NCBI RefSeq assembly: GCF_014200395.1
Contig: NZ_JACHBS010000001.1
Span: forward strand, 1,240,001-1,304,000
Direction of reading: 5' to 3'
DNA from: Microcella frigidaquae
Lineage (GTDB): Bacteria; Actinomycetota; Actinomycetes; Actinomycetales; Microbacteriaceae
DNA length: 64,000 nucleotides
In this document: positions 37,616 through 48,184 of the stretch, in pieces
How the letters are laid out: every line of letters starts with the position of its first letter
Numbering within the stretch: the first letter of the stretch is position 1
The notes under the pieces: model-generated
Told to the model about the DNA's origin: nothing
Database searches by the model: none
Seen by the model: only the letters and a program-made list of their open reading frames with translations
Translations under genes and position numbers: made by a program

Positions 37616-38674
37616 TCAGGCTTGCACCGTCGTGACGGGCAGCGTCGAGTCGGCGCTCACCGCCAGCCCCGAGGGCTCGCGCCCGGCCATGATCAGCTGC
37701 GCGGCGAGCGCCGCGATCATGGCTCCGTTGTCGGTGCACAGCGACAGCGGCGGGATGCGGAGCTCGACCCCCGCGGCGGCGGCACGCTCGGCGGCCAGCG
37801 CCCGCACCCGCGCGTTCGCGGCGACACCCCCTCCGAGCAGCAGGCGCGGCACACCGCGGTCGCTGCAGGCCGCGATCGCCTTCGCCGTGAGCACGTCGGC
37901 GACGGCCTCGCGGAACGAGGCGGCGATGTCGGCGACGGGCACCTCGAGGCCCGCATCCCGCAGCTTCTCGACGTGTCGGGCGACCGCGGTCTTGAGGCCC
38001 GAGAACGAGAAGTCGTAGCGGTGGCGCTCGAGATCCTTCGGCAGAGTGAGCCCGCGCGGGAACCGCACCGCGGTCGGGTCGCCGTCGGCGGCCACGCGGT
38101 CGATCTGCGGGCCGCCCGGGTAGGGCAGGCCGAGCAGGCGGGCGACCTTGTCGAAGGCCTCCCCCGCGGCATCGTCGATGGTCTCGCCGAGCAGCTCGAC
38201 ATCGCTCGTGAGGTCGCGCACGTGCAGCAGCGAGGTGTGGCCTCCCGACACCAGCAGCGCGATCGTCGGCAGCTCGATCTCGGGCTCGCCCTCGGTGCGC
38301 AGCACGTCGGCGCCGACGTGCCCGACCAGGTGGTTGACGGCGTAGAAGGGCTTGTCGAGGGCGACGGCGAGCGCCTTCGCGGCACCGACCCCGACCATGA
38401 GGGCGCCCGAGAGTCCCGGGCCGCTCGTGACGGCGACCGCGTCGAGGTCGCCGAGGGCGATTCCCGCCTCGTCGAGTGCCCGCCGCAGGGCGGGCTCGAG
38501 CGCCTCGAGGTGGGCGCGCGCCGCGACCTCGGGCACGACGCCGCCGAAGCGGGCGTGCTCCTCCATCGACGACGAGATGACGTTCGCCAGGAGGGTGGTG
38601 CCGCGCACGATTCCGATGCCGGTCTCGTCGCAACTGGTCTCGATCCCGAGCACGAGCGGGTCCCCGCGGTTCAT
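37616..38674 (-). CDS. tsaD: tRNA N6-adenosine threonylcarbamoyltransferase TsaD
   Basis: A 352-residue ASKHA-fold enzyme that transfers threonylcarbamoyl to A37 of ANN-decoding tRNAs (t6A). It starts [16 protein letters not shown], with metal-binding HLVGH (in [12 protein letters not shown]), [22 protein letters not shown] and the late [11 protein letters not shown] plus CTDNGAMIA. Normal length. The ATG overlaps the rimI stop (ATGA), part of a run of coupled genes tsaE-tsaB-rimI-tsaD. It is the last gene of that run. Confidence 0.97.
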   Translation of the reverse strand: MNRGDPLVLGIETSCDETGIGIVRGTTLLANVISSSMEEHARFGGVVPEVAARAHLEALEPALRRALDEAGIALGDLDAVAVTSGPGLSGALMVGVGAAKALAVALDKPFYAVNHLVGHVGADVLRTEGEPEIELPTIALLVSGGHTSLLHVRDLTSDVELLGETIDDAAGEAFDKVARLLGLPYPGGPQIDRVAADGDPTAVRFPRGLTLPKDLERHRYDFSFSGLKTAVARHVEKLRDAGLEVPVADIAASFREAVADVLTAKAIAACSDRGVPRLLLGGGVAANARVRALAAERAAAAGVELRIPPLSLCTDNGAMIAALAAQLIMAGREPSGLAVSADSTLPVTTVQA

Positions 38675-39129
38675 GCGCCACCCTCCCGTCGCATGACGAT
38701 CGCGTCGACGTCGTCGGGCTGGTAGTAGCGCGGGCGCACGGCGATGGCCGCGAAGCCGTGCCGTTCGTACAGCGCCTGGGCACCCGGGTTGTCGGCGCGC
38801 ACCTCGAGCAGCACCTCGGTCGCCCCGCGCCGCTCGGCCTCCTCGAGCAGGGCGGTCAGCAGCGCGGTGCCCAGCCCGAGCCGGCGGCAGGCGGGGGCGA
38901 CCCCGATGGTCTGGATGTCGGCCTGCGGCGAACCGGGCAGCGCGCTGAGGCCCGCGTAGCCGACGATGGCGCCCTCGGCCTCGGCGACGAGGTAGCGGGT
39001 GTGGGGGGCGGCGAGCTCGGCCGCCATCATGGGGGCGCTCCAGGCATCACCGGGGAAGAGGCGCTCCTCGAGCGCCATGATCGCGTCCAGGTCGTCGAGG
39101 GTGGCGTCACGCAGCACGGGGGTGGTCAC
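38671..39129 (-). CDS. rimI: Ribosomal-protein alanine N-acetyltransferase RimI
   Basis: A 152-residue GNAT protein that acetylates the N-terminus of ribosomal protein S18 in E. coli. The acetyl-CoA-binding motif is [22 protein letters not shown], followed by [20 protein letters not shown]; both are RimI-like, and the place between tsaB and tsaD is the usual one. The GTG at 39129 overlaps the tsaB stop (GTGA). Longer frames upstream cover tsaB and are rejected. Confidence 0.93.
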   Translation of the reverse strand: MTTPVLRDATLDDLDAIMALEERLFPGDAWSAPMMAAELAAPHTRYLVAEAEGAIVGYAGLSALPGSPQADIQTIGVAPACRRLGLGTALLTALLEEAERRGATEVLLEVRADNPGAQALYERHGFAAIAVRPRYYQPDDVDAIVMRREGGA

Positions 39130-39743
39130 GACGTCACCCGCTTCGGGCTCGACAGCGTGACATCGGGGGCGCGCAGGTAGAGCGGGTCGGGCGCGGCGAA
39201 CGGCAGGGCGGCGGCGAGCCGGGCGAGGGCGACGTGCGCGAGCGGGGCGGCGGGGATCTCGAGCACCTCGTGCGCGACCACTCCCTCGGGCGGCATCCAC
39301 CCCGCGCGCAGGACGAGGTGCGCGGGCTCGACGACCTGCGGCAGCGGCAGGGCGGCCGAGTAGACCGTGACGGCGGCCTCCCGGCGGCGGGCATCCGTCA
39401 CCACCGCGAAGCGACCGGCGGCGACGCCGCCCTCGACGAGGCGCAGCGCGACGGCGTCGTGGCTAGGAACCGGCAGCAGCGGAACGCCCGCCGCGAGCGC
39501 GACCGCCCGCGCAGCCGCGATGCCGACCCGCAGGCCGGTGTACGGGCCGGGGCCGATGCCGACGACGACGCCGCGCAGCGCGGTGGCGGTCGCTCCGGCC
39601 TCGCGCAGCACCTCGTCGAGGTACGGGCCGATGACTTCGGCGTGCCGTCGGGTGTCGTCGGTCGAGCGCTCGGCGAGCACGCGGCCGTCGTCGGCGACGA
39701 GCGCGACGGCCGTGCCGGCCGAGGTGTCAATCGCCAGCAGCAT
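39126..39743 (-). CDS. tsaB: t6A biosynthesis protein TsaB
   Basis: A 205-residue ASKHA protein that forms the t6A complex with TsaD and TsaE. It starts MLLAIDTSAGTAVALVADDG and has the GIGPGPYTGLRVGIAAARAVA segment. It is shorter and lacks the metal site of TsaD, as expected. The ATG lies inside the 3' end of tsaE (17-base overlap). TAGGCT, 6 bases before the ATG, could add an internal leaderless promoter. Confidence 0.95.
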   Translation of the reverse strand: MLLAIDTSAGTAVALVADDGRVLAERSTDDTRRHAEVIGPYLDEVLREAGATATALRGVVVGIGPGPYTGLRVGIAAARAVALAAGVPLLPVPSHDAVALRLVEGGVAAGRFAVVTDARRREAAVTVYSAALPLPQVVEPAHLVLRAGWMPPEGVVAHEVLEIPAAPLAHVALARLAAALPFAAPDPLYLRAPDVTLSSPKRVTS

Positions 39744-40239
39744 GCAGCCAGCCTAGGTCGGTCCAGCGCTCGCCCACGCTTGTGATCGTCACGCGACGGG
39801 GCTCGACGGGAGCGGCGTCCGGATCGTCCTCCGGTGCCGTCGAGCCGCCGGTCGGGCGCTCGATGGTGATGGCCAGCCAGTCGTCGACGAGGTGCTCGAT
39901 GAGCCCGGCCCCCCATTCGACGACGGTGATCGACCCGGCGAAGTCGATGTCGAGATCGTCGAGCTCGGCGGCGTCGCGCAGGCGGTACGCGTCGACGTGC
40001 ACGAGCGGTGGGCCCTCGGCGCGCGGGTGCGTGCGGGCGAGCACGAAGGTGGGGCTGGTGACGGTGCCCCGCACCGCGAGCGCATCGCCGAGACCGCGGG
40101 TGAGGGTCGTCTTGCCCGCCCCGAGCTCTCCGATCAGCAGCACGACATCGCCCGCCCGCAGCTGCCCGGCCAGCAGGGCGCCGAGCCGCGCCATCGCCTC
40201 AGGGTCGGCGATCGTGAGGGTGACGGCAGGTGCGGTCAC
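39727..40239 (-). CDS. tsaE: t6A biosynthesis ATPase TsaE
   Basis: A 170-residue P-loop ATPase that regenerates the TsaB/TsaD complex. Walker A is GELGAGKT (37-44), then TVTSPTFVLARTH and the conserved HVDAYRL, with VVEWGAGL further on. The C-terminal 30 residues hold an acidic, Pro-rich insert (STAPEDDPDAAPVEP). The GTG at 40239 overlaps the alr stop (GTGA). Upstream in-frame sequence is the shadow of alr. Confidence 0.93.
   Translation of the reverse strand: MTAPAVTLTIADPEAMARLGALLAGQLRAGDVVLLIGELGAGKTTLTRGLGDALAVRGTVTSPTFVLARTHPRAEGPPLVHVDAYRLRDAAELDDLDIDFAGSITVVEWGAGLIEHLVDDWLAITIERPTGGSTAPEDDPDAAPVEPRRVTITSVGERWTDLGWLHAAGD
39750..39755 (-). promoter_or_regulatory. Internal -10 box TAGGCT before tsaB
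   Basis: TAGGCT lies 6 bases before the tsaB ATG, within the end of tsaE. It would make tsaB-rimI-tsaD independent of the upstream genes. Confidence 0.4.
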
Positions 40240-41339
40240 GCCGCGCTCCGAGCGGTGCGGCGGACGCGCCGGCCGAGCCGGGTCACCAGCTCGTAGGCGA
40301 TCGTTCCCGCGGCGTCGGCCCAGTCGTCGACGCTCGGCTCCCCCTCGGCCGGGTCTCCCCAGAGCACGGCCTCGTCGCCGACCGCGACCGGCGCGTCGCC
40401 CACATCGACGACGAACTGGTCCATCGCGATCCGCCCGACGACCCGGTGCAGCCGGCCGCCGATGGCCACGGGCGCACCGAGGGCCGCGCGCGGGGCGCCG
40501 TCGGCGTAGCCGAGGGGCACGAGCGCGAGCGTGGTCGGCGCGGTCGTGCGGTGCAGGTAGCCGTACGAGATGCCGCTGCCCGCCGGAACGCGCTTGACTC
40601 CCGCCACCCGCGCGCTCAAGCGCATCGCGGGTCGCAGCGGCAGCGCGCCGCGCTGGTGCCGCTCGGGGGCGATGCCGTACAGCGCGATGCCGTAGCGGAC
40701 CATGTCGTAGCGGGCCGCGGGGTGGTCGAGGGCGGCGGCCGAGGCGGCGAGATGACGGATGCCCGCCTCGAGCCCGACGCTGCGCACCGCATCCAGGAAC
40801 CGCTCGAAGGCGACGAGCTGCCGGCGGTCGTCCTCCGGCGAGGTGTTCGACAGGTGGCTGAAGACGCCGCGCAGGTCGAGGGCGCCGGAGCGCTGCGCCG
40901 CCGCGAGCTCGTCGACGAACGGGCCCCACTCGCCCTCGGTGACCCCGTTTCGGGAGAGCCCGGTGTCGACCTTGACGTGCACGGCGACGCGGTGCCCGCT
41001 CGCCGCGACCTGCGCGAGCTGGCCGCGCGAGCTGAGGCCGAGGGTGATGCCCGCCTCGGCCGCCGCGGCGGCATCGACCGCGGGGTCGAGCAGCCAGGCG
41101 AGCACGGGCGCATCGATCCCGGCGGCCCGCAGCTCGAAGGCCTCGTCGAGGTCGGCGACACCGAGCTGGTCGACGCCGCCCTCGAGGGCCGCGCGGGCGG
41201 CCGTCGCGGCGCCATGCCCGTAACCGTCGGCCTTGACGATCGCCATGGCGTGCACGGTCGGGATGCGCGCTCGCAGCAGCGCTGCGTTCTCGGCGATCGC
41301 CCCCGCGTCGATCCGCGCCTCGCGCAACGGCCGGGTCAT
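40236..41339 (-). CDS. alr: Alanine racemase
   Basis: A 367-residue PLP enzyme that makes D-alanine for peptidoglycan. The PLP Lys36 is in AIVKADGYGHG; the catalytic Tyr is in ISYGYLHRT, and MDQFVVDVGD is in the C-terminal barrel end. Normal length. It overlaps acpS at its start (ATGA) and tsaE at its end (GTGA). Confidence 0.96.
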   Translation of the reverse strand: MTRPLREARIDAGAIAENAALLRARIPTVHAMAIVKADGYGHGAATAARAALEGGVDQLGVADLDEAFELRAAGIDAPVLAWLLDPAVDAAAAAEAGITLGLSSRGQLAQVAASGHRVAVHVKVDTGLSRNGVTEGEWGPFVDELAAAQRSGALDLRGVFSHLSNTSPEDDRRQLVAFERFLDAVRSVGLEAGIRHLAASAAALDHPAARYDMVRYGIALYGIAPERHQRGALPLRPAMRLSARVAGVKRVPAGSGISYGYLHRTTAPTTLALVPLGYADGAPRAALGAPVAIGGRLHRVVGRIAMDQFVVDVGDAPVAVGDEAVLWGDPAEGEPSVDDWADAAGTIAYELVTRLGRRVRRTARSAA

Positions 41340-41692
41340 GACTCGGCCACCACGAACGCGATCGCGACGCCCGCGTCGTGCGACATCGAGACGTGCAGCG
41401 ATGCGATGCCGCGCGCGGCGGCGATCTCGGCAGCCCGGCCGGAGACCGCGATGTCGGGGTTGCCCTCGGCGTCGCTGATGACCTCCATGTCGTGCCAGCC
41501 GATGCCGTCGGTCGCCCCGAGCGCCTTCAGCAGCGCCTCCTTCGCGGCGAAGCGACCCGCCAGTGAGCGCAGCGGCCGCTCGCGCTCCTGCGCGGTGAAC
41601 AGGCGCTCGCGCAATCGCGGCGTGCGGTCGAGCGCGCGCTCGAAGCGGGCGAGGTCGACCACGTCGACCCCGATCCCCACGATGCGCCCCAT
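41336..41692 (-). CDS. acpS: Holo-[acyl-carrier-protein] synthase
   Basis: A 118-residue phosphopantetheinyl transferase that activates acyl carrier protein. The motifs GVDVVDLARFERAL (metal Asp) and RFAAKEALLKALG (Glu/Lys) are complete. The ATG at 41692 gives the family length. It overlaps alr by 4 bases and follows glmS by 34 bases. Confidence 0.96.
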   Translation of the reverse strand: MGRIVGIGVDVVDLARFERALDRTPRLRERLFTAQERERPLRSLAGRFAAKEALLKALGATDGIGWHDMEVISDAEGNPDIAVSGRAAEIAAARGIASLHVSMSHDAGVAIAFVVAES

Positions 41693-41726
41693 GACCGCCC
41701 GCCGCTCCGTCCGCCCGTGTGACCGG

Positions 41727-43577
41727 CTACTCGACCGTGACCGACTTCGCCAGGTTGCGCGGCTGGTCGACATCGAGGCCCTTCGCCGCGGCGAGCTCCA
41801 TGCCGAAGTAGTGCAGCGGCACGACCGCCAGCATCGGCTCGAAGAAGGGCGAGGCGAGCGGGATCCGGATGACCTCGTCGGCGTACGGCAGAACGGCCGC
41901 GTCGCCCTGCTCGGCGATCGCGATCACGCGCGCACCGCGGGCGCGGATCTCCTGGATGTTGGAGACGACCTTGCTGTGCAGCGAGCGCGGGTCCCGGGGG
42001 CTCGGCACGAGCACGAACACGACCTGCCCGGGCTCGATGAGGGCGATCGGTCCGTGCTTCAGCTCGCCGGCGGCGAAGCCCTCGGCGTGGATGTAGGCGA
42101 GCTCCTTCAGCTTCAGGGCGCCCTCGAGAGCGACCGGGTAGCCGACGTGGCGGCCCAGGAAGAGCACGGAGCGGGTATTGGCCATCCAGTGAGCGAGGTC
42201 CTTGATGCGCTCCCCGACGCCGAGCGCGGTGCGCAGCTTTTCGGGCACCTCCTGCAGCTCGGCGACCAGCCCGCGGGCCTCGTCGTCGCTCAGGGTGCCG
42301 CGCACCTGCCCGAGCTGGAGCCCGAGCAGGTAGGTCGCCGCGATCTGGGCGACGAAGGCCTTCGTCGACGCCACGGCGACCTCGGGGCCGGCGTGGGTGT
42401 AGACGACCGCATCCGACTCGCGCGGGATCGTCGCGCCCTGCGTGTTGCAGATCGACAGCGTGCGGGCGCCGCGCTCGCGCGCGTACTTCACCGCCATGAG
42501 GGTGTCCATCGTCTCGCCCGACTGGCTGATCGACACCACGAGGGTGTTGGGCGACAGCACCGGCTCGCGATAGCGGAACTCGTGCGCCAGTTCGACATCG
42601 ACCGGGATGCGCGCCCACTGCTCGATCGCGTACTTGCCGACCATCCCCGCGTAGGCGGCCGTGCCGCAGGCGATGATCAGCACGCGGTCGATGCCGCGCA
42701 GCACCTCGGCGCCGAGGGCCGTGACCTCTGGCAGGTCCACGAGGCCGTCGTGCACCCGGCCCAGGATCGTCTTGGCGACTGCTTCGGGCTCCTCGCTGAT
42801 CTCCTTCGCCATGAAGCTCGACCAGCCGCCCTTCTCGGCGGCGGAGGCGTCCCAGTCGACCTCGAAGGTGGGCGGGGTGACCGGGGTGCCGGCGAAGTCG
42901 ACGACCTCGACACTGTCGGGACGGATGGTGACCAGCTGGTCCTGCCCGATCTCCATCGCGTGGTGGGTGTACTCGACGAAGGCGGCGACGTCGGAGCCGA
43001 GGAAGTTCTCACCCTCGCCGAGGCCGATGACGAGCGGCGAGTTGCGGCGAGCGCCGACGACGACGCCCGGCTGGTCGGCGTGCACGGCGAGCAGCGTGAA
43101 GGCGCCGTCGAGCCGGTTGACGACCTCGAGCATCGCGGCGGTCAGGTCGCCGGTGCGGCGGAAGGCGTCGCCCACGAGGAGTGCGGCGACCTCGGTGTCG
43201 GTCTCGGAGGTGAAGCTGTGCCCTGCGGCGAGCAGCTCCTCCTTCAGCGCGGCGAAGTTCTCGATGATGCCGTTGTGGATCAGCGCCAGCTTGCCGCCGT
43301 CGCCGAGGTGCGGGTGGGCGTTCTCGTCGGTCGGCCCGCCGTGGGTCGCCCACCGGGTGTGACCGATGCCGGTGTGCCCGTCGGTGAGCGGGGTCGCTCC
43401 CAGGTCATCGGTGAGGATGCCCAGCTTGCCCGCGTGCTTGCGCGTGCCGAGGTGCCCAGAGTCGTCGATGACGGCGACGCCCGCGGAGTCGTATCCCCGG
43501 TACTCCAGGCGCTTCAGACCGCCCAGGAGGACGTCGATGCTCCCCCGGCTCCCGACATAGCCCACGATTCCGCACAT
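41727..43577 (-). CDS. glmS: Glutamine-fructose-6-phosphate aminotransferase
   Basis: A 616-residue enzyme that makes glucosamine 6-phosphate for cell-wall synthesis. The mature N-terminal nucleophile Cys2 is in [12 protein letters not shown]. The amidotransferase part has [18 protein letters not shown]. Two SIS isomerase domains follow ([35 protein letters not shown]), and the end is [15 protein letters not shown], as usual. The ATG at 43577 must be correct because Cys2 is catalytic. TAGAAT, 8 bases upstream, suggests a near-leaderless mRNA. Start of the glmS-acpS-alr-tsa run. No glmS ribozyme is seen in the 115-base upstream gap. Confidence 0.97.
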   Translation of the reverse strand: MCGIVGYVGSRGSIDVLLGGLKRLEYRGYDSAGVAVIDDSGHLGTRKHAGKLGILTDDLGATPLTDGHTGIGHTRWATHGGPTDENAHPHLGDGGKLALIHNGIIENFAALKEELLAAGHSFTSETDTEVAALLVGDAFRRTGDLTAAMLEVVNRLDGAFTLLAVHADQPGVVVGARRNSPLVIGLGEGENFLGSDVAAFVEYTHHAMEIGQDQLVTIRPDSVEVVDFAGTPVTPPTFEVDWDASAAEKGGWSSFMAKEISEEPEAVAKTILGRVHDGLVDLPEVTALGAEVLRGIDRVLIIACGTAAYAGMVGKYAIEQWARIPVDVELAHEFRYREPVLSPNTLVVSISQSGETMDTLMAVKYARERGARTLSICNTQGATIPRESDAVVYTHAGPEVAVASTKAFVAQIAATYLLGLQLGQVRGTLSDDEARGLVAELQEVPEKLRTALGVGERIKDLAHWMANTRSVLFLGRHVGYPVALEGALKLKELAYIHAEGFAAGELKHGPIALIEPGQVVFVLVPSPRDPRSLHSKVVSNIQEIRARGARVIAIAEQGDAAVLPYADEVIRIPLASPFFEPMLAVVPLHYFGMELAAAKGLDVDQPRNLAKSVTVE

Positions 43578-43692
43578 AACCCACCATTCTAGGTCTCCGA
43601 CCCGAGCCACCGGTCGGCGGGCGGTCCTGCGAGCCGCGCGGGCGGGCTCCCGGCGCGTCGGCGGACGGCGCCCGGGAGTACTGTGGGGGGCG
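43578..43692. promoter_or_regulatory. Divergent glmS/coaA promoter region
   Basis: On the minus strand, TAGAAT (43586-43591) is 8 bases from the glmS ATG. On the plus strand, TACTGT (43679-43684) is 8 bases from the coaA ATG. The middle is GC-rich and has no further clear motif. Confidence 0.5.
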
Positions 43693-44637
43693 ATGACCGA
43701 GCCCCACGGCGTGCGCGACACCAGCCCGTTCGACGAGATCGACCGGCAGCGCTGGGCGGCCCTCGCGCCGATCACCGACCGGCCCCTCACTGAGACCGAG
43801 CTCGTGCAGCTGCGCGGCCTGGGTGATGCGCTCGACGAGCGCGAGGTGGCCGAGGTGTACGTGCCGCTGAGCCGCCTGCTGAGCCTGTATGCCGTGGGTG
43901 CCCGCGAGCTTCACCAGGCGACCCGCAGCTTCCTGGGCGAGGCGAGCGCGCCGACGCCCTTCGTGATCGGCGTCGCCGGCTCGGTCGCCGTCGGCAAGTC
44001 GACGATCGCGCGCCTGCTGCGCGAGCTGCTGTCGCGCTGGCCCGACACCCCTCGCGTCGAGCGGGTCACGACCGACGGCTTCCTGCTCTCCACGGCCGAG
44101 CTCGGACGACGGGGCATCCTGCATCGCAAGGGCTTCCCCGAGTCGTACGACCGGCGGGCGCTGCTGCGCTTCGTGGCGCGGGTCAAGGCGGGTGCCGACG
44201 AGGTGCGGGCACCGGTCTACAGCCACCTGAGCTACGACCGCGTTCCCGGCGCGGAGATCATCGTCCGACGGCCCGACATCCTCATCGTCGAGGGGCTCAA
44301 CGTGCTGCAGCCGCCCGCACCGGGCACGGCTCTCGCCGTCAGCGACCTGTTCGACTTCACCATCTACGTGGATGCCCGCACGACCGACATCGCGCAGTGG
44401 TACGAGGAGCGGTTCCTCGCCCTGCAGCGGGGTGCGTTCGCCGACCCGCGCAGCTACTTCCACCGCTACGCCGCCCTCGACCACGACCAGGCGGTCGCCA
44501 AGGCGCGCGAGATCTGGCGCGAGATCAACGAGCCCAATCTGGTGCAGAACATCCTGCCGACCCGGGCGCGGGCGTCCCTCGTGCTGCGCAAGGCCAGCGA
44601 CCACACGGTCGAGACGGTGATGCTGCGCAAGATCTGA
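43693..44637 (+). CDS. coaA: Type I pantothenate kinase
   Basis: A 314-residue P-loop kinase that starts coenzyme A synthesis from pantothenate. Walker A is GSVAVGKS (96-103); [22 protein letters not shown] and the Tyr-rich YYEERF-like segment ([10 protein letters not shown]) match the bacterial type I enzyme, as does RADLVL-like ARASLVLRK at the end. Normal length. ATG at 43693 with a leaderless-type -10. Convergent with glmM; no strong terminator is seen in the 53-base gap. Confidence 0.96.
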   Translation: MTEPHGVRDTSPFDEIDRQRWAALAPITDRPLTETELVQLRGLGDALDEREVAEVYVPLSRLLSLYAVGARELHQATRSFLGEASAPTPFVIGVAGSVAVGKSTIARLLRELLSRWPDTPRVERVTTDGFLLSTAELGRRGILHRKGFPESYDRRALLRFVARVKAGADEVRAPVYSHLSYDRVPGAEIIVRRPDILIVEGLNVLQPPAPGTALAVSDLFDFTIYVDARTTDIAQWYEERFLALQRGAFADPRSYFHRYAALDHDQAVAKAREIWREINEPNLVQNILPTRARASLVLRKASDHTVETVMLRKI

Positions 44638-44690
44638 TCCGCCGGTCGGCCCGCGCGCGGACACGGGGTCACGACTCCGGAAGGAGGCGC

Positions 44691-46052
44691 TCAGACGGCG
44701 AGGTGCTCCCGCACGATCGCGGCGAGACGCTCGGCGACCTCCTCGGCGGTGGCCTGATGGGCCGCCTCCACCATGACGCGCACCATCTGCTCGGTGCCGC
44801 TGGCCCGCAGCAGCACCCGGCCGCTGTCGCCGAGGGCCGCCTCCTCCGCCGCGACGGCGGCCGCCACCACCGGGTGGCCCTCGAGCGCGGTGCGGTCGAC
44901 GCCGCGCACGTTGATGAGCACCTGCGGGAAGACCGTCATGACATCGGCGAGCTCGGCGAGGGTGCGCCCGGTCCGGGCCATCTCGGCCGCGAGCTGGAGC
45001 CCGGTCAGGATGCCGTCGCCGGTGGTCGCGTGCTCGCTGAAGATGATGTGGCCCGACTGCTCGCCGCCCAGTGCGAGGCCGTGCTCGGCGAGCGCCTCGA
45101 GCACGTAGCGGTCGCCGACCTTCGTCTCGATCAGGGTCACGCCGTGCTCGGCCATCGCGCGCTTGAGGCCGAGATTGCTCATCACCGTCGCCACGAGAGT
45201 GTTGTCGGTGAGCCGACCGCGGTTCTTGAGGGACAGGGCCAGGATCGCCATGATCTGGTCGCCGTCGATGAGCCGGCCCTGAGCATCCACCGCCAGGCAG
45301 CGATCGGCATCGCCGTCGTGCGCGATCCCGAGATCGGCTCCGTGCTCGACGACGGCCGCCTGCAACGGACCGAGGTGGGTCGAGCCGACTCCCTCGTTGA
45401 TGTTGAGCCCGTCGGGGTCGCTGCCGATCACGGTGACGCGTGCGCCGGCGTCGGCGAACACCTGCGGCGAGATGCCCGCGGCCGCGCCGTGCGCGCAGTC
45501 GATGACGACGTGCAGGCCCTCGAGCGACACGTCGAGCGTGGCGAGCAGGTGCAGCAGGTAGCGGTCCTCCGCGTCGGCGAAGCGGCGGATGCGGCCCACG
45601 CCCTCCCCGGTCGGCGCGAGCTTGTCGCCCGCGAGCGCCAGCTCGATGCGGTCCTCCACCGCGTCGGGCAGCTTGGTGCCGCCGAAGGAGAAGAACTTGA
45701 TGCCGTTGTCGGGGGCCGGGTTGTGCGAGGCCGAGATCATCACGCCGAAGTCGGCCCGGATGTCGCCGACCAGGAACGCGGCGGCCGGCGTCGGGATCAC
45801 GCCCGCATCGAGCACGTCGATGCCCGAGCTGGCCAGACCCGCCGAGACGGCGGCCGTCAGGAACTGTCCGGAGACCCGGGGGTCGCGCGCGACGATCGCC
45901 GTCGGCCGCTTGCCCTGAGCGCGCAGCTCATCGGCGTGCCGACCCTGCGTGAGCACGACCGCGGCGGCCTGCGAGAGCCCGAGGGCCAGCTCGACGGTGA
46001 GGTCACCGTTCGCCAGCCCCCGGACTCCGTCGGTGCCGAAAAGTCGACCCAT
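44691..46052 (-). CDS. glmM: Phosphoglucosamine mutase
   Basis: A 453-residue alpha-D-phosphohexomutase that isomerises glucosamine 6-phosphate to the 1-phosphate. The phosphoserine is Ser109 in [13 protein letters not shown]; the metal loop is [11 protein letters not shown], and the sugar-binding motif is [11 protein letters not shown]. The C-terminal phosphate site [12 protein letters not shown] is present. It follows rpsI by 22 bases and seems part of the rplM-rpsI-glmM operon. It shares the pathway with glmS across coaA. Confidence 0.97.
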   Translation of the reverse strand: MGRLFGTDGVRGLANGDLTVELALGLSQAAAVVLTQGRHADELRAQGKRPTAIVARDPRVSGQFLTAAVSAGLASSGIDVLDAGVIPTPAAAFLVGDIRADFGVMISASHNPAPDNGIKFFSFGGTKLPDAVEDRIELALAGDKLAPTGEGVGRIRRFADAEDRYLLHLLATLDVSLEGLHVVIDCAHGAAAGISPQVFADAGARVTVIGSDPDGLNINEGVGSTHLGPLQAAVVEHGADLGIAHDGDADRCLAVDAQGRLIDGDQIMAILALSLKNRGRLTDNTLVATVMSNLGLKRAMAEHGVTLIETKVGDRYVLEALAEHGLALGGEQSGHIIFSEHATTGDGILTGLQLAAEMARTGRTLAELADVMTVFPQVLINVRGVDRTALEGHPVVAAAVAAEEAALGDSGRVLLRASGTEQMVRVMVEAAHQATAEEVAERLAAIVREHLAV

Positions 46053-46074
46053 GACGCGTTCGCGGCCGCAGCGA

Positions 46075-46587
46075 CTAGCGCTTCGAGTACTGCGGAGCCT
46101 TGCGGGCCTTCTTGAGACCGGCCTTCTTGCGCTCGATCACGCGGGCGTCGCGCGTGAGGAAGCCGGCCTTCTTCAGGGTCGGGCGGTTGTTCTCGCGGTC
46201 GATCTCGTTGAGAGCGCGCGCGATGGCGAGACGCAGGGCGCCCGCCTGGCCCGAGGGGCCGCCGCCGGTGATGCGCGCGGTGACGTCGTAGGCGCCGCCG
46301 AGCTGCAGGACCGTGAAGGGGTCGTTGATCAGCTGCTGGTGCAGCTTGTTCGGGAAGTAGTCCTCGAGGGTGCGGCCGTTCACCGAGTAGGTGCCGGCGC
46401 CGGGGGTGATGCGCACGCGGGCGATGGCCTGCTTGCGGCGGCCCACGGCCTGGCCCGAGACCGAGAGCACGGCGCGGGGCGCCGCGGCCGCGACGGGCGC
46501 AGCCGACTCGGTCGTGTACGACTCGGGAGCCGAGTCGGGGGTGATGTCGTCAGTGTTCACTGCGTCGTTGGTGGTCACGTCTGCCAC
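46075..46587 (-). CDS. rpsI: 30S ribosomal protein S9
   Basis: A 170-residue S9. The C-terminal 130 residues are the usual S9 ([19 protein letters not shown]) and end [12 protein letters not shown], whose basic tail contacts P-site tRNA. About 40 N-terminal residues are an extra acidic/Ala-rich extension, common in actinobacteria. The start is GTG, with AAGGA before it. It follows rplM by 29 bases. Confidence 0.97.
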   Translation of the reverse strand: MADVTTNDAVNTDDITPDSAPESYTTESAAPVAAAAPRAVLSVSGQAVGRRKQAIARVRITPGAGTYSVNGRTLEDYFPNKLHQQLINDPFTVLQLGGAYDVTARITGGGPSGQAGALRLAIARALNEIDRENNRPTLKKAGFLTRDARVIERKKAGLKKARKAPQYSKR

Positions 46588-46616
46588 GATGCTGTTCCTT
46601 ACAGTCTGCGCGGCCG

Positions 46617-47063
46617 CTACTGAGCGACCTGGTCGAGGGTGTAGGTCGTGGGCTGCTGGGCAGCGTGCGGGTGCTCGGCGCCCGCGTAGACCTTGAGCTT
46701 CTTGATCTGGGCGCGGCCCAGCGAGTTCTTCGGCAGCATGCCGCGGATCGCCTTCTCGACGGCGCGCTCGGGGTTCTTCTCGAGCAGCTCGGTGTACGAG
46801 GTGGCGGTGAGGCCGCCCGGGTAGCCCGAGTGGCGGTAGGCCATCTTCTGGGTCAGCTTCGAGCCGGTCAGCGCGACCTTGGCGGCGTTGATGATGATGA
46901 CGAAGTCACCCATGTCCATGTGCGGAGCGAAGGTGGGCTTGTGCTTGCCGCGCAGCAGGGCGGCGGCGTGGCTGGCGAGGCGGCCCAGGACGACATCGGT
47001 AGCGTCGATGACGACCCAGTTACGCTGAACGTCAGCGGGAGTGGGGCTGAATGTACGCGTCAC
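46617..47063 (-). CDS. rplM: 50S ribosomal protein L13
   Basis: A 148-residue L13 ([21 protein letters not shown], then [32 protein letters not shown]). The GTG at 47063 gives the family length. The mRNA leader is about 120 bases from the promoter near 47,191. First gene of rplM-rpsI-glmM. Confidence 0.96.
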   Translation of the reverse strand: MTRTFSPTPADVQRNWVVIDATDVVLGRLASHAAALLRGKHKPTFAPHMDMGDFVIIINAAKVALTGSKLTQKMAYRHSGYPGGLTATSYTELLEKNPERAVEKAIRGMLPKNSLGRAQIKKLKVYAGAEHPHAAQQPTTYTLDQVAQ

Positions 47064-47177
47064 AGTGCGGACTTTCGTGTCGAGGAGTTCGTGAATCCCG
47101 CTCCGGGAGGGAGTTCGTGCTCGGATCGAGCGTGAACGCCCAGGTGGAGGGCTCAACCGGATGACCGTCGGCGACGG

Positions 47178-47219
47178 GCACCAAGGGTCGAGCCTAGCGG
47201 GCCCGCCCCGTGCGGTCAA
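47178..47219 (-). promoter_or_regulatory. rplM promoter with shared 19-bp box
   Basis: On the minus strand, -35 TTGACC (47214-47219), a 17-base spacer and -10 TAGGCT (47191-47196). The -10 and the next 13 bases form GCACCAAGGGTCGAGCCTA on the plus strand (47178-47196), identical to the box at the infA promoter. The promoter overlaps the end of truA. Confidence 0.8.
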
Positions 47220-48121
47220 TCTGAAGAAGCGCCGTCCGCGGCCGTTGCGGCAGGGGATGCGGAGCCGAGCGGCTGGCGGCGCGCGCGGGTCTGCTCGGCG
47301 CGGGCCGCCAGCTCGGCATCAGGCGGGTAACCCACCTCGACGAGCGTGAGCCCCTTCGCCGCGACGACCGGGAAGAGCGAGGTGCGCTGCGCCGAGCGCA
47401 GCAGCTCGACGATCGCATCGGGCTCGCGCCGCCCCAGCCCGACGGCCACGGCGGCCCCGACCAGCGCGCGCACCATCGAGTGGCAGAAGGCATCCGCGCG
47501 GACGGTCGCGAGCAGCACCCCGTCGTCATCCCGTCGCCAGCGGTAGTCGAGCAGGGTGCGGATCGTCGTGGAGCCCTCACGGGGCTTGCAGAAGGCGCCG
47601 AAGTCGTGGAGGCCGACGAGGCTCTGGGCGAGGGCATCCATCGCCGCCGCATCGAGCGTGCCGGGCTGCCAGAGCGTGTGGGCCCGCCGGAGGGGGTCGC
47701 GCAGGGCAGCCTCATCGGCGATGCGGTAGGCGTAGCGGCGCCAGATCGGCGAGAAGCGGGCGTCGAATCCGGCCGGCGCGAGCGCGATGCCGGTGATGAC
47801 CACGTCGGGATCGGCGGAGGCGAGAACGCCGTTCAGTCGCCGGGCGAGCGCCGTGGTCGGCTCACCGCGCCGCCGGTCGGCCGCGAGGGCGGCCCAGCGC
47901 TCGGCCGAGAGGTCGAGGTGCGCGACCTGGCCGGTGGCGTGCACGCCCGCATCGGTGCGTCCGGCCACAACGAGGCGCACCTGCTCGGCGGGGTCGCGCA
48001 GCACGGTCGCGAGCGCGGCCTCGATCGTGCCCTGCACAGTGCGCAGCCCGGGCTGGCTGCTCCAGCCGGCGAAGGCCGTGCCGTCGTAGGCCGCGTCGAT
48101 CCGCAGGCGCACCGTGTCCAC
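47216..48121 (-). CDS. truA: tRNA pseudouridine(38-40) synthase TruA
   Basis: A 301-residue pseudouridine synthase acting on the tRNA anticodon arm. The catalytic Asp is in [23 protein letters not shown] and [21 protein letters not shown] are also conserved. A hydrophilic tail of 25 residues is added at the end. Start GTG at 48121 (a second GTG 3 codons later is possible); TAGACT lies 8 bases upstream. It lies directly before rplM, as in many actinobacteria. Confidence 0.94.
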   Translation of the reverse strand: MDTVRLRIDAAYDGTAFAGWSSQPGLRTVQGTIEAALATVLRDPAEQVRLVVAGRTDAGVHATGQVAHLDLSAERWAALAADRRRGEPTTALARRLNGVLASADPDVVITGIALAPAGFDARFSPIWRRYAYRIADEAALRDPLRRAHTLWQPGTLDAAAMDALAQSLVGLHDFGAFCKPREGSTTIRTLLDYRWRRDDDGVLLATVRADAFCHSMVRALVGAAVAVGLGRREPDAIVELLRSAQRTSLFPVVAAKGLTLVEVGYPPDAELAARAEQTRARRQPLGSASPAATAADGASSD

Positions 48122-48129
48122 GATGAGCG

Positions 48130-48135
48130 AGTCTA
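48130..48135 (-). promoter_or_regulatory. -10 box TAGACT of truA
   Basis: TAGACT 8 bases before the GTG at 48121. Confidence 0.45.
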
Positions 48136-48184
48136 GGCCGGTCGGTTTGACCACGGCGGCGGCACGGGTGACCCTAGGAGGGTC

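Noticed and set aside
40230..43592. 1,120-codon plus-strand open frame
   Set aside because: It is antisense to alr, acpS and glmS; the composition is Arg/Asp/Val/His-rich without any domain, typical of shadow frames in GC-rich DNA.
43578..43692. glmS ribozyme upstream of glmS
   Set aside because: The gap is only 115 bases, the -10 box is 8 bases from the ATG, and no ribozyme core is seen; the ribozyme is known from Firmicutes.
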